Of a DNA stretch of 64,000 nt, positions 18,717 through 28,101 are shown piece by piece (the stretch's first letter is position 1; the number at the start of each line of letters is the position of its first letter). Origin of the DNA: Gp6-AA40 sp963818645 (lineage in GTDB: Bacteria > Acidobacteriota > Vicinamibacteria > Vicinamibacterales > UBA2999); the NCBI GenBank assembly GCA_963818645.1, contig CAWFTF010000008.1, positions 71,121 to 135,120 of the forward strand. The letters are read 5' to 3'. A program made the translations under genes and the position numbers. A model generated the notes under the pieces. That model saw only the letters and a program-made list of their open reading frames with translations, did no database searches and was not told the DNA's origin.

Positions 18717-19883
18717 ATGATGAGAAGCCGTTTTGAACATTTGCGACGCGACGAACGAGGGATGTCGTTCGTCTGGGTCGGGATGGGCTTCATGACGTTC
18801 TTTGCCGCGTCAACGCTGGCCATCGACGTCGGCATGTACATGACGGCGCGGTCGCAGGCACAGAACGCCGCCGATGCCGGGGCGCTCGCAGGCGCAACGG
18901 CGCTCGTCTTCAACGACTACGACGACCGATCCGCCGGCGGCCCCGTGGTCCGCAGCGCAATAACCACGGCGGAATCCAATCTCGTGATCAAGAACACCGT
19001 CTCCGTGCAGACGGGAGACGTCACCTTCCCGCTCGGGCCGACTGGTTTGGACAACCGGGTGCAGGTGAACGTGTTTCGGACCACCAACCGGAGCAACCCC
19101 GTCGCGACGCTCATCGGGCCCGTGTTTGGCATCAACACCATCGACATCGGCGCCACGGCGACGGCAGAAGCGTCTCCGGCGAACGCCGTCGAGTGCGCGA
19201 AACCGTTCACCGTTCCAGATCGCTGGAAAGAGAACTCCATTCCGCCCAACGGGACCTTTGAGCGATACGACAACAAGGGCGATCTCCTCCCGAATGCTGA
19301 CGAGTACTTTCCCCCAGGCACGCCTGGGCACGCGATGTATGGCTACTCCGACGCGTTGCCGCCAAGCGGAGACAGAGGGGTGGTGTTGACGCTTCGTGCC
19401 GGCACCGGCAACAACATCGAGCCGAGCTTCTATTTCTCGTGGGTCATGCCGGGCGGGGAAATTGGAGGCGATTTCTACCGGGAGAACATCGCCAACTGCA
19501 ATAAGGGGCAGCTGGGTCGTGGGTTGGACTTCACACAAGAGCCGGGAAACAAAGTGGGCGAGACGAACCAGGGGATTGACGATCTGATGGCCAAAGATCC
19601 ACTGGCGTACTACGACACGACGCGCAAGAAGGTGGTCAGCCCGAACAGCCCGAGCCCGCGGGTTTTCCCAATTCCCTTGTTCGACCCCGACTACTACCAG
19701 AACGGCATTACGCACGGCCGCAACGCCTCGCTGAGGATCGTGGACTATCTCGGCTTCTTTCTCGAGGGACGCAGCGGCAACAACGTGTATGGCCGGATCG
19801 TGCCGTACCTCGGCGTCGTCAATGACTCCGCCGGGCCCGCACCGGCGGACTCGTTCCCGAAAGCTATACGACTGGTGCAATAG
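18717..19883 (+). CDS. tadG: TadG-like pilus assembly protein
   Basis: Predicted pseudopilin-like protein of the Tad system. The N-terminus has the TadG-type segment RDERGMSFVWVGMGFMTFFAA, followed by ASTLAIDVGMYMTARSQAQNAADAGALAGA, characteristic of this family (the helix and the region where new subunits dock). The remaining ~300 residues are periplasmic or exposed, rich in Asn, Gly and Pro, with no clear von Willebrand domain although other TadG proteins have one. The start ATG 18717 is followed by a second ATG. It is separated by 2 nt from tadZ. The position between secretin and tadZ supports the call. Confidence 0.85.
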   Translation: MMRSRFEHLRRDERGMSFVWVGMGFMTFFAASTLAIDVGMYMTARSQAQNAADAGALAGATALVFNDYDDRSAGGPVVRSAITTAESNLVIKNTVSVQTGDVTFPLGPTGLDNRVQVNVFRTTNRSNPVATLIGPVFGINTIDIGATATAEASPANAVECAKPFTVPDRWKENSIPPNGTFERYDNKGDLLPNADEYFPPGTPGHAMYGYSDALPPSGDRGVVLTLRAGTGNNIEPSFYFSWVMPGGEIGGDFYRENIANCNKGQLGRGLDFTQEPGNKVGETNQGIDDLMAKDPLAYYDTTRKKVVSPNSPSPRVFPIPLFDPDYYQNGITHGRNASLRIVDYLGFFLEGRSGNNVYGRIVPYLGVVNDSAGPAPADSFPKAIRLVQ

Positions 19884-19885
19884 AC

Positions 19886-21055
19886 ATGGCGCGACTGACA
19901 GGCTCCCTCTACACCCCCGACGACTCGTTTCGAACCGACGTAGCGACGTTGCTACGAACGACATCGGTGCAGGTCTCGCTTGGCGACGAGCGATCGGCCC
20001 GCACGGGCGCGCCTCCCGACATCATCTTCGTCGATGGCCGCGTGGACCTCGACGGATCGTTGGATGCGGTTCAGCGTCTGCGCGCCGAGCACCCGGTGGC
20101 CGTCATCCTGTTCATGGCGGCGGAAGCGAATCCGGACCTGATCCTGCACGCGATGCGTGCGGGCGCCAACGAGTTCTTCGCGTGGCCTCCATCGCGCAGC
20201 GCTCTCGACGAGGCGCTGCAACGGGCGGCGGCGAGGCGCGCCACGTCCCCATCAGGGGGACCGGAGTCGACCACGATCGTGTTCTTCGGCGCCAAAGGGG
20301 GCGCCGGCACGACGACGATCGCCGTCAACTGCGGCGTGGATATCGCGCGCCTGCGCAAGCGGCCGACACTGATTGTCGATCTGAAGCCCGGGCTGGGCGA
20401 GGTCACGCTCTTCCTCGGCGTCCGCAGCCGTTACACGCTGCTCGACGCGCTGGACAACCTCCATCGACTGGACAGCGAGTTCATGCGGGAGCTCGTCGTC
20501 AAGCACAAATCAGGGCTCGAGATCCTTGCCGGCTCCGATCTGTTTGACAGGCCTGGCGGCAGCGACAGCGCCGCACTGGAGGAGATCTTCCGGATCCTCG
20601 GCCGTCAGTACGAATACATCCTCGTTGACGCCGGCTCGCAGTTGAATGCGCCGGCGGTCGCGGGTCTGTACACGGCCGATCAGATCTGCCTGATCGCGTC
20701 TCCCGACGTGCCGTCCGTGCGAAATGCCCAGCGGCTGCTCGATCGCATTGGGCAGCTCGGGACTTCGGGCGGACGCGTCCGCCTGCTCTTGAACCGCGCC
20801 GCGGAACCTTACCCGATTCCGCCCGCCCAGATCGAGAAGGCGATCGGACTTCCAATCTTCCAGACGTTCCTGAGCGATTACAAGACGGTCTCGACGGCGC
20901 TCAATTCGGGCGTCCCGATCGCGCTCGCGGGGAACAGCGAGCTGGCGTCGCAGTTCGACCAGTTCTCCAAACAGATCGTGGATCCCGGTGGAGCCGAGGA
21001 ACTTCCGGTTAAACGCTCGTCGCTCGGCCTCCAGCGACTGGCTTCGATGTGGTAA
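19886..21055 (+). CDS. cpaE: Pilus localisation ATPase TadZ/CpaE
   Basis: Cytoplasmic ParA/MinD-like ATPase with an N-terminal atypical receiver domain (residues ~1-120), followed by the deviant Walker A GAKGGAGTTTIAVNCG (~135-150), switch region DLKPGLGEVTLFLG and IGQLGTSGGRVRLLLNRA. TadZ/CpaE places the pilus machine at one site in the cell. The receiver has IIFVDGRV at the usual Asp strand. Length 389. It lies 6 nt before the secretion ATPase. The call is firm. Confidence 0.92.
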   Translation: MARLTGSLYTPDDSFRTDVATLLRTTSVQVSLGDERSARTGAPPDIIFVDGRVDLDGSLDAVQRLRAEHPVAVILFMAAEANPDLILHAMRAGANEFFAWPPSRSALDEALQRAAARRATSPSGGPESTTIVFFGAKGGAGTTTIAVNCGVDIARLRKRPTLIVDLKPGLGEVTLFLGVRSRYTLLDALDNLHRLDSEFMRELVVKHKSGLEILAGSDLFDRPGGSDSAALEEIFRILGRQYEYILVDAGSQLNAPAVAGLYTADQICLIASPDVPSVRNAQRLLDRIGQLGTSGGRVRLLLNRAAEPYPIPPAQIEKAIGLPIFQTFLSDYKTVSTALNSGVPIALAGNSELASQFDQFSKQIVDPGGAEELPVKRSSLGLQRLASMW

Positions 21056-21061
21056 CCGATC

Positions 21062-22396
21062 ATGCGTAGTGCTGCTGCCCCCAACATTGCTGCCGCTGCC
21101 TCTCCGGTTCAGGCGACTGTTCGACATCAGTATCTCGAGCTGCGCGCCAGCGTCCATCGCAAGCTGCTCGGTAGATTGAACCTCGAAGCGCTCGCGCATG
21201 TGGAGCGTGCCAAAGCGGAAAGCGAAATCCGTACGCTGCTCGCGCAGTTGCTGTCGGAGGAATCGACTCCGCTCAGCCTGGCGGAGCGGGAAACCCTGTT
21301 TGCCGAGGTCCTCGACGACGTGTTCGGTCTCGGTCCCCTCGAGCCGCTGCTGCGGGATCCGACGATCAGCGACATTCTGGTCAACACGTATCGAAACGTG
21401 TTCGTGGAGCGCCGCGGCGTACTCGAACGTGTCACGGCCACGTTCCAGGACGATGCCCATCTGCTTCGCGTCATCGACCGGATCGTGAGCCGGATCGGCC
21501 GCCGCGTCGATGACAGCTCGCCGATGGTCGATGCCCGTCTGGCCGACGGCTCTCGTGTGAACGCCATCATTCCGCCGCTGGCGGTCGATGGTCCGCTGAT
21601 GTCGATTCGCCGATTCCCGGCAGAGCGTCTCAAGGCCGACGACCTCGTGACTCTGGGTGCGTTGACCAAGCCGATGCTCGACTTTCTGTCGCATTGCGTG
21701 CGCGGACACCTCAACTGCATCATCAGCGGCGGCACCGGCGCCGGCAAGACGACGTTGTTGAACGTGCTCTCGAGCTTCATCTCGTCGCGCGAGCGCATCG
21801 TGACGATCGAGGACGCCGCCGAGCTGCAGCTCCATCAGGAGCATGTCGCCCGGCTCGAAACGCGCCCGCCCAACGTCGAAGGCAAGGGCGCCATTCGTCA
21901 GCGGCAGCTCGTGGTCAATGCGCTGCGTATGCGCCCCGACCGCATCGTCGTGGGTGAGGTTCGCAGCGAGGAAGCGCTCGACATGCTTCAGGCGATGAAC
22001 ACCGGTCACGACGGATCGCTGACCACGGTCCATGCCAACACGCCGCGCGACGCGCTGACCCGTATCGAGACGATGATCGCCATGGGCGGCACGACGCTGC
22101 CCGACAAGGCGATGCGGCAGCAGATCGCGTCCGCCATTCACCTGGTCGTCCAGCAGACGCGGTTGGCCGATGGCACCCGCAAAGTCACCAGCATCTCGGA
22201 GATCACGGGCATGGAAGGTGACGTGATCACGATGCAGGAGGTCTTCGTGTTCGAGAAGGCCGGCCTCAACAAAGATGGGAAAGTCGTGGGACGTTTCCGC
22301 GCGACCGGCGTGCGGCCCAAGTGTGCGGAGCGACTCAAGGCCGCGGGCATCCTTCTGCCAACGGAAATGTTCGAAGGCATCACGGAGGTTCGGTGA
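21062..22396 (+). CDS. cpaF: Pilus secretion ATPase TadA/CpaF
   Basis: Hexameric cytoplasmic motor of the Tad system. Motifs: Walker A GGTGAGKTT (about residues 223-231), Asp box ERIVTIEDAAELQL, Walker B-type RIVVGEVRSEEALDML and His box GHDGSLTTVHANTPRDAL. The N-terminal domain has the family segment GLGPLEPLLRDPTISDILVN. At 444 residues the length is normal. The stop overlaps the tadB start (TGATG at 22394-22398). The call is secure. Confidence 0.96.
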   Translation: MRSAAAPNIAAAASPVQATVRHQYLELRASVHRKLLGRLNLEALAHVERAKAESEIRTLLAQLLSEESTPLSLAERETLFAEVLDDVFGLGPLEPLLRDPTISDILVNTYRNVFVERRGVLERVTATFQDDAHLLRVIDRIVSRIGRRVDDSSPMVDARLADGSRVNAIIPPLAVDGPLMSIRRFPAERLKADDLVTLGALTKPMLDFLSHCVRGHLNCIISGGTGAGKTTLLNVLSSFISSRERIVTIEDAAELQLHQEHVARLETRPPNVEGKGAIRQRQLVVNALRMRPDRIVVGEVRSEEALDMLQAMNTGHDGSLTTVHANTPRDALTRIETMIAMGGTTLPDKAMRQQIASAIHLVVQQTRLADGTRKVTSISEITGMEGDVITMQEVFVFEKAGLNKDGKVVGRFRATGVRPKCAERLKAAGILLPTEMFEGITEVR

Positions 22397-23352
22397 TGCT
22401 GATTGCCTTCATTGCCTTCCTCGTCGTGACCGGACTCGTGGCCGCGGCCGGCATCGGCGCCCTGCGTCTTCCAGGGACGCTCGCCGATCGGCGCATGGAG
22501 CGGCGGCTGCGCGAGGTCTCGGATCGGGATGACACTCCACAGACGGCGTCGTTCATTCGCGAGCGCAAGTCAGGACCGATGCCGGCATTGGACCGTGCGT
22601 TCGGCGGCACGGGATCGCCGCTGTCGCGGCTGATCGAGCAGTCGGGCGTCGTCACGACTCCCAGCACCATCATCCTGTCCAGTATCGGGCTCAGCGTGGT
22701 GCTGGCCGTGGCCTCACTGATGTTCGTCCGGCAGCCGTTCGCCTGGGCGGGCGCGGGGCTCGTCGGCCTGGCGCTTCCGTACGGCTATCTGAGATATCGC
22801 AAAAACGCGCGCATGAAGCGATTCGAGGAGCAGTTTCCTGAGGCGCTCGACTTGCTGTCTCGAGCGATTCGCGCTGGTCATGCGTTTCAGACGGCGATGG
22901 GCATGTGCGCGGACGAATTGCCGGCACCCGTCGGCGTTGAGTTCAAGAAGAGCTTCGAGCAGCAGAACTTCGGTCTTCCACTGAAGGACACGCTGAACGA
23001 GTTGGCCGAGCGAGTGCCGCATCTGGATGTGAGGTTCTTCGTCACTGCTGTCCTGATTCAGCGAGAAACGGGCGGCAACCTGGCGGAGATTCTCGACAAC
23101 CTCGCACACGTCGTCCGTGAGCGATTCAAGATTCTGCGGCAGGTCCGGGTCCACACGGCGCACGGCCGTTTCACCGGCTATGTGTTGCTGGCACTCCCGG
23201 CCTCGCTGGGTGTGGTGCTGGCGTGGATGAATCCCGAGCACATGGATCTGCTGTTCAAGGAAAAGATGGGCCAGATGATGATCATGGGCGCCATCGTCAT
23301 GCAGACGATTGGCTACTTCTGGATTCGCAAGGTCATCAAGATCGAGGTATAG
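22396..23352 (+). CDS. tadB: Inner-membrane platform protein TadB
   Basis: GspF-type platform protein. The N-terminal helix is MLIAFIAFLVVTGLVAAAG, two more helices lie near residues 100-140, then the cytoplasmic GspF/T2SSF domain (EQFPEALDLLSRAIRAGHAF, RETGGNLAEILDNLAHVVRER) and C-terminal helices. The start ATG 22396 overlaps the tadA stop by one base. It is expected to work with TadC and TadA in pilus extrusion. Confidence 0.93.
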   Translation: MLIAFIAFLVVTGLVAAAGIGALRLPGTLADRRMERRLREVSDRDDTPQTASFIRERKSGPMPALDRAFGGTGSPLSRLIEQSGVVTTPSTIILSSIGLSVVLAVASLMFVRQPFAWAGAGLVGLALPYGYLRYRKNARMKRFEEQFPEALDLLSRAIRAGHAFQTAMGMCADELPAPVGVEFKKSFEQQNFGLPLKDTLNELAERVPHLDVRFFVTAVLIQRETGGNLAEILDNLAHVVRERFKILRQVRVHTAHGRFTGYVLLALPASLGVVLAWMNPEHMDLLFKEKMGQMMIMGAIVMQTIGYFWIRKVIKIEV

Positions 23353-23353
23353 C

Positions 23354-24253
23354 GTGACGGTCATCCTTCCGCTGCTCGGATTCGTGTTCGTCTCGCTGCT
23401 CATTGCTGCAGCCGCCATGGTGCTGTCGCCGAGCGGCAGCGCGATCATTCCGCGTCGCCTTGGTGAGCTCCGCGGCGTCCCCGTCGAGGAGCCTGTTTAC
23501 ACCGAGAAGGCGATCAAGACGCTGAAGCATCTGGCCAAATACGCTCCGCAGTCGCCCTCCGAGATGGGGAAGCTGCAAAAGAAGCTCGTCTGTGCAGGCT
23601 ATCGCAATAAGGAAGCGCTGACGATCTTCATGGGGATCCGCCTGGCCGCATCTATCACGGCCTTCGCCATTGCGTCATCGCCTCTGGTCGGCAGACCGAA
23701 TGTGTTCCTCGCCATCGGGGTGGCGGCGGTTGGCTACCTGCTCCCGAGCATGGGTCTTGGGCGAATCGCGAAAAAACGACAGCATCGGATTCGCCTCTCG
23801 CTGGCCGATGTGCTCGATCTGCTGGTCGTGAGTGTCGAGGCGGGACTCGGTCTGGACCAGGCCCTTCAGCGGGTTGGAGAAGAACTGTCGTCCACCCACA
23901 AGGACTTGTCCGAGGAGTTGCGACTCGTCAACCTGGAGATGCGGGCTGGCAAGGCACGGTCGGAGGCGCTTCGTAATCTAGCCGACCGCACCGGCGTCGA
24001 CGATTTGACGTCGCTCGCGGCGATGCTGATTCAAACGGACAAGTTCGGCACCAGCGTGGCGCAGTCGCTGCGCGTGCACTCGGACACGCTTCGCACCAAG
24101 CGACGACAGCGCGCCGAGGAAGCCGCAGCCAAGACGGGCGTGAAGATGGTGTTCCCGCTCGTGTTCTGCATCTTCCCGGCGATCTGGGTGGTGACAATCG
24201 GACCGGCAGCGATTCGCTTCGTGCAGGTCCTCTTCCCGATGGCGCAGCAGTAA
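23354..24253 (+). CDS. tadC: Inner-membrane platform protein TadC
   Basis: Second GspF-type platform protein. The start is the GTG at 23354, one base after the tadB stop; the longer frame would begin inside tadB. It contains four or so membrane helices and the T2SSF domain with LADVLDLLVVSVEAGLGLDQAL and TDKFGTSVAQSLRVHSDTLR. Its end VTIGPAAIRFVQVL is typical. The stop TAATG overlaps the next gene, so the AAA ATPase downstream is translationally coupled to the pilus operon. Confidence 0.93.
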   Translation: MTVILPLLGFVFVSLLIAAAAMVLSPSGSAIIPRRLGELRGVPVEEPVYTEKAIKTLKHLAKYAPQSPSEMGKLQKKLVCAGYRNKEALTIFMGIRLAASITAFAIASSPLVGRPNVFLAIGVAAVGYLLPSMGLGRIAKKRQHRIRLSLADVLDLLVVSVEAGLGLDQALQRVGEELSSTHKDLSEELRLVNLEMRAGKARSEALRNLADRTGVDDLTSLAAMLIQTDKFGTSVAQSLRVHSDTLRTKRRQRAEEAAAKTGVKMVFPLVFCIFPAIWVVTIGPAAIRFVQVLFPMAQQ

Positions 24254-25629
24254 TGACGACCGCAGCAGCGCTCACCGCGCCCTCGCTCGACGACATCCGG
24301 ACGACGGCTCCGCAGGTTCCAACGACGTTGGAACAGACGGGGCTGACGACCGACATGATCGAGCAGCTTCTGATCAAGACGCTGTACGGCGGCGAGCTGA
24401 CCGGCCTGATGCTGGCCGAGCGGCTGCGTCTTCCGTTCACGATCATCGAGCCAATCATCGAGCGCCTCCGCATCGAGCGGTTGATCGAAGTGCGCGGTGG
24501 GACGTCAACGGCAAGCTATCGCTACACGCCCACAGACCTCGGACGCGACCGCGCCCAGCAGTACCTCGCGGTCAACCAGTACACCGGCGCGGCGCCTGTG
24601 CCTCTGGCGACCTATGTCGCCCAGATGCGCGCCCTCGCCGCGTCGCGCGGTTATATCGATCGCGAGCGGCTGCGCAAGGGCTTCGCGCACCTCATCGTCC
24701 CTGACGCTGTGCTCGAGCAACTCGGCCCCGCCGCGAACGCGAACAAGGCGATCTTCCTGTACGGGCCCCCAGGCAACGGCAAGACGGTGCTCGCTGAGGG
24801 GCTCTCACGGACACTCGGCGGCGACATGTATATGCCGTACGCCATCGAAATCGAGGGTCACATCGTCACGATGTACGACCCGATCAGCCACGAGGCGCTC
24901 GATGCCGATGTGCCGGACGCGACCAGCATCATCGCCGCCGCGCCGCGCGACCGCCGCTGGGTCCGCATCCGTCGTCCTGTCGTCATCGTCGGCGGCGAGC
25001 TCACGCTCGACATGCTCGACCTGACGTTCAACCCGCTCGCGAAGTTCTACGATGCACCGCTGCAGCTGAAGGCAAACGGCGGCATCTTCCTCGTGGACGA
25101 CTTTGGCCGTCAGCGCATGCGGCCTGAGGATCTGCTCAATCGCTGGATCGTGCCGCTCGAGAGTCGAGTGGACTATCTCACGCTGCACACCGGCAAGAAA
25201 TTCCAGGTGCCGTTCGACGTGTTGACCGTCTTCGCGACCAACCTCGATCCCGCGTCACTGGCAGACGAAGCGTTCCTGCGCCGTATTCCCTACAAGATCG
25301 CGATTCAGGATCCGTCGATCGAGGACTTCACGCGCATCCTCGAGCTCAATTGCCGGCGTCGCGATCTGCGCTTCCATCCAGTGATGGCGGCGTACCTGCA
25401 GCGACGGCACTACCTTCCGATCAATCGGCCGCTGCGTGCGTGTCATCCGCGCGACCTGCTCGATCAGGTGACGGCGCTCTGCCGATACCGCGGGATCGAG
25501 CCGATCCTCAGCCGCGAAATGATCGACGCCGCGTGCGACGCCTACTTCCTCGACGACAAGGTGTCTCAGCCGGAACCCGCGAAAGTTCGTACACGGCGAA
25601 AGCGGGGCGCTCCGGTCGAGGTGAAGTAA
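24253..25629 (+). CDS. AAA ATPase with N-terminal winged-helix-like domain, coupled to the Tad operon
   Basis: A 458-residue protein of unknown role. The N-terminal ~120 residues (MIEQLLIKTLYGGELTGLML, RIERLIEVRGG) look like a winged helix. The ATPase core has Walker A GPPGNGKT (171-178), Walker B IFLVDDFGRQ (~277) and a sensor TVFATNLDP, followed by a helical C-terminus (YLPINRPLRACHPRDLLDQV). It resembles MoxR/dynein-type AAA proteins more than secretion ATPases. The TAATG overlap with tadC and with the next gene shows it is produced with the pilus. It could remodel the machine or link it to a regulatory output; not shown by the sequence. Confidence 0.75.
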   Translation: MTTAAALTAPSLDDIRTTAPQVPTTLEQTGLTTDMIEQLLIKTLYGGELTGLMLAERLRLPFTIIEPIIERLRIERLIEVRGGTSTASYRYTPTDLGRDRAQQYLAVNQYTGAAPVPLATYVAQMRALAASRGYIDRERLRKGFAHLIVPDAVLEQLGPAANANKAIFLYGPPGNGKTVLAEGLSRTLGGDMYMPYAIEIEGHIVTMYDPISHEALDADVPDATSIIAAAPRDRRWVRIRRPVVIVGGELTLDMLDLTFNPLAKFYDAPLQLKANGGIFLVDDFGRQRMRPEDLLNRWIVPLESRVDYLTLHTGKKFQVPFDVLTVFATNLDPASLADEAFLRRIPYKIAIQDPSIEDFTRILELNCRRRDLRFHPVMAAYLQRRHYLPINRPLRACHPRDLLDQVTALCRYRGIEPILSREMIDAACDAYFLDDKVSQPEPAKVRTRRKRGAPVEVK

Positions 25630-26039
25630 TGACGGCCCCTCGGATGGCGTTGGTCAATCAGCGTACGGACGAAGCGCTTGCCGACCGTATCGAGCTCGCG
25701 GTCACGCGAAACGATCGGCGCAAGGGTCTGCTCGGACGCGACGTCTTCGAGACGTCGAGCGCGTTGATCATCGCTCCGTGCTTCTCCATCCACACGATGT
25801 TCATGCGGTTCGACATCGACGCCGTGTTCGTAGACGACGACGGACGTGCGGTGAAGGTGGTGCAGGGAATGGGCCCATGGCGAATCGCGGTGCAGCCGTT
25901 CGCGCATGCCGTCGTTGAACTGCCGGCCGGCAGCCTGCGCGAGCGTCCGGTGGACGTGGGCGATCGCCTGTATCTCGTGAACAGCAGCGGTGAACGCGTC
26001 GGGCTGTCGGTGGCCGATCTCAGGGAGCGCGTGTGCTGA
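25629..26039 (+). CDS. DUF192 protein
   Basis: Small conserved protein of 136 residues with the DUF192 signature: RRKGLLGRD, ALIIAPCFSIHTMFMRFDID, VVQGMGPWRI and AVVELPAGS. Many members have a signal peptide, but this one does not, so it is cytosolic unless exported otherwise. The function is not established. It starts at the TAATG overlap with the AAA ATPase and overlaps the SPOR gene by 7 nt, so it is translated within the tad operon. The family call is firm, the role unknown. Confidence 0.88.
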   Translation: MTAPRMALVNQRTDEALADRIELAVTRNDRRKGLLGRDVFETSSALIIAPCFSIHTMFMRFDIDAVFVDDDGRAVKVVQGMGPWRIAVQPFAHAVVELPAGSLRERPVDVGDRLYLVNSSGERVGLSVADLRERVC

Positions 26040-27419
26040 GCTCCCGCGCGCAAAAGCCCGAGGTCTCCGGGCAGCAATACGCCGTCGTCCTGGTAAACGA
26101 GGATCAGCTCAGTCAGCTGATGAAGCGGCCGGCGATGCGTCAGGTGAATTCGCGTTTCCTGGCGCAGGACGCGTACTCGCGCTACGAGAAACTCAAGCAG
26201 CGAACCACTGCGGCAGCCATCCTGCTGCTCGTGCTCGTCGCCGGCGGCCTCGCCTGGGTCTTCGTGCCACAGCCTGCGATGGCATCGATGTTCGATTGGT
26301 CGAAGCCCGCGGCGATCCCGACGCTCTACACCGGCGCCAGCTTCAGCGTCACGATTGCCTCGGTTGACAGTGCCGACGGCGCCAACGTCGCGGCGTCGCG
26401 CGTTCGCGCTCTCGGGTTGCCCGCATTCACGCGTCGCTCTCCCGGCAAGGATCAGGTGTACCAGGCAATGGTGGGTCCGTTCGCATCACTCGACGAAGCC
26501 GAGAAGGCGCAGCGGAATCTCGGAAGTCTGGGATATCGGGCCGCGCGGATCTTCGTTGACGAGTCGCTGCGCACTGCGCCTCGCGGCGAGCAGCCCATCG
26601 TCGATACGGCAGCGGCCAACCCGGGAATACTGCTCCTCGGCGCGCCCGATCGCGTGTCGCTCGTGTTCGAGATGCAGTCTGAGCCGCGTCAGGTGAGTTC
26701 GTCACGGCCGGATGGCACGACGGTCCAGATCGACGCCGGCCCGATGCCCACTCCAGCGCAGCCGCAGCAGTGGAGTGCGCCGGAGGGTGTTCATCTGCTT
26801 CATACCGTATCGATCGAATCGCTGTCTGCTCAGGGCGGATTGAACTACGTGCGTACGCGAATCGCCTTGCCGGAGTTTGCGAAGGCCAACGTGCGAACCG
26901 AAGGGCGCCGCGTGTATGTCGACCTGACATGGCCGCTCGACGGAGAGAACGCGCGCGCACCGAAGCGCATGACGGTCATTCAAGAGGGCGATCGAGGAGC
27001 GGCCTCGACGCCAGACCAGGCCGCAAGTGTGCCGGCAAAACAGAGCACAGCGACCGCAGCCAGTGGAAGAGCGGTATCGCCAGGAGATCGAGCCGATCCA
27101 CCAGCGCATCCGCGAGGTGCGTCCGTTCCTGTTGTCCGCTGCGCAGTCAGGATCGACCGACGTCTACGCGGCGCTCGATCAGACGTTCGCGGCGCTCGAA
27201 GCGTCGCTGACCAGGATCAACGTGCCGCCGTCAGAGGCCGGACAGCATCAGTTGCTGCTGAGCGCCACGCGAGCTGTCAGGCAGGGATTGGATCCTGCGT
27301 TCGCCGGGGATCGACTGGCGCAGGCGCAGAAGGCGCTCGTCATGTTCGATGGAGCGATGGCCGCGCCCAGTCGTCATTACTGCTCCGTAGTCTTCAGACC
27401 CGCCTGTGCAAATCTATGA
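26033..27419 (+). CDS. Membrane-anchored SPOR-domain protein (frame break near 27060)
   Basis: Starts at the GTG at 26033 inside the end of DUF192. It has a cytoplasmic N-terminus, one membrane helix (AAAILLLVLVAGGLAWVFV, about 60-78), a SPOR-type segment (VTIASVDSADGANVAASRVRA, QAMVGPFASLDEAEKAQRNL) likely to bind denuded peptidoglycan glycan strands, and an AMIN-like beta-rich domain (DRVSLVFEMQ, RRVYVDLTWPL). An extra base near 27060 shifts the frame; the rest, EERYRQEIEPIHQRIREV, is a helical domain. The final dozen residues (CSVVFRPACANL) are read from repeat DNA at 27391, suggesting the original end has been replaced. It is the last gene of the tad run and may anchor the pilus to the wall. 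Confidence 0.78.
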
Positions 27420-27436
27420 AGGGGTCTGACCCCTTC
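27391..27436. repeat. Palindromic element between convergent genes
   Basis: TCTTCAGACCCGCCT (27391-27405) is the reverse complement of part of the hairpin at 33849, and GAAGGGGTCTGACCCCTTC (27418-27436) is a perfect palindrome with 9-bp arms. It contains the SPOR gene stop and lies 6 nt from the stop of the convergent transporter, so it may terminate both. It looks like a remnant of a mobile palindromic repeat. Confidence 0.75.
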
Positions 27437-27442
27437 ACACTT

Positions 27443-28096
27443 CTACGCTGCCAGCCACACGCCTCCAACCACAATCGCCAGAAGCGCAGCCGCGGTCATC
27501 ATCGCGCGGTACGCGCGTGGGCCGTGTATGCCGCGAATCGCAATCGTTCCGACCGCTGCTGCGAACATCGTCATTGCGGCAACGGTGCCCACGCCGAAGG
27601 CCGCGATATAGAGGACCGCAGCTGTCGTCGTCGGCAAGGCGAGTGCAGGTAGCACGCCGAAGAAGTGGGAGCTTCCTGCGACGCCATGTAACACGCCCAT
27701 GCAGAATGAGGCGTGGGCGTGTCCCAGTCGGCGAATCCATGCGGGGCCAGCCTGTACGTGAAGGTGGTCGTGCGTGCGTTCGTCGTGCTGGTGCGGCGCT
27801 CGGCCAACGTGGAGGCAACGACTCAGGGCCCACAGGCCGATGCCGATGAGCGCCGCTCCAACGACACGCTCGCTCCATGTCGAGAGGATTTCGATCGGCG
27901 GCAGAAGCTCGCGCAGGAGGACGCCGAGTAGCGCGACGACGACGACGCCCGAGGCATGACCCAGCCCCCACGTCCATCCGGCAATCCAACCCTTGCGGCG
28001 CCCATCGACTGCAAGCGGTGCGACTGCGGCCAGATGATCGGGTCCGGAGAGCACGTGGAACAGGCCGGCAAGCGCGCCGGTCACGAGGACTAGCAT
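27443..28096 (-). CDS. UreH/NiCoT-like metal transporter
   Basis: Six- to seven-helix membrane protein of 217 residues. The signature metal motifs are GPDHLAAVAP in helix 1-2 and GWTWGLGHASGVV in the next helix, with further His in a cytoplasmic loop (APHQHDERTHDHLH) and LGHAHASF. These match UreH/HupE/NiCoT-type nickel-cobalt permeases. The start at ATG 28096 uses a GGGAG ribosome binding site that belongs to heptamer array D. No urease or hydrogenase gene is near, so the metal and purpose are unclear. It follows the SDR gene on the same strand, separated by the array. Confidence 0.72.
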   Translation of the reverse strand: MLVLVTGALAGLFHVLSGPDHLAAVAPLAVDGRRKGWIAGWTWGLGHASGVVVVALLGVLLRELLPPIEILSTWSERVVGAALIGIGLWALSRCLHVGRAPHQHDERTHDHLHVQAGPAWIRRLGHAHASFCMGVLHGVAGSSHFFGVLPALALPTTTAAVLYIAAFGVGTVAAMTMFAAAVGTIAIRGIHGPRAYRAMMTAAALLAIVVGGVWLAA

Positions 28097-28101
28097 TCCG
28101 T

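Noticed and set aside
20510..22141. Long open frame on the minus strand over tadZ/tadA (543 codons), and similar ones at 36390, 40833 and 53458
   Set aside because: Shadow frames of high-GC genes: the plus strand carries conserved tadZ/tadA, gltB, gltD and YpdA/pcm motifs, and the shadow products match no family.
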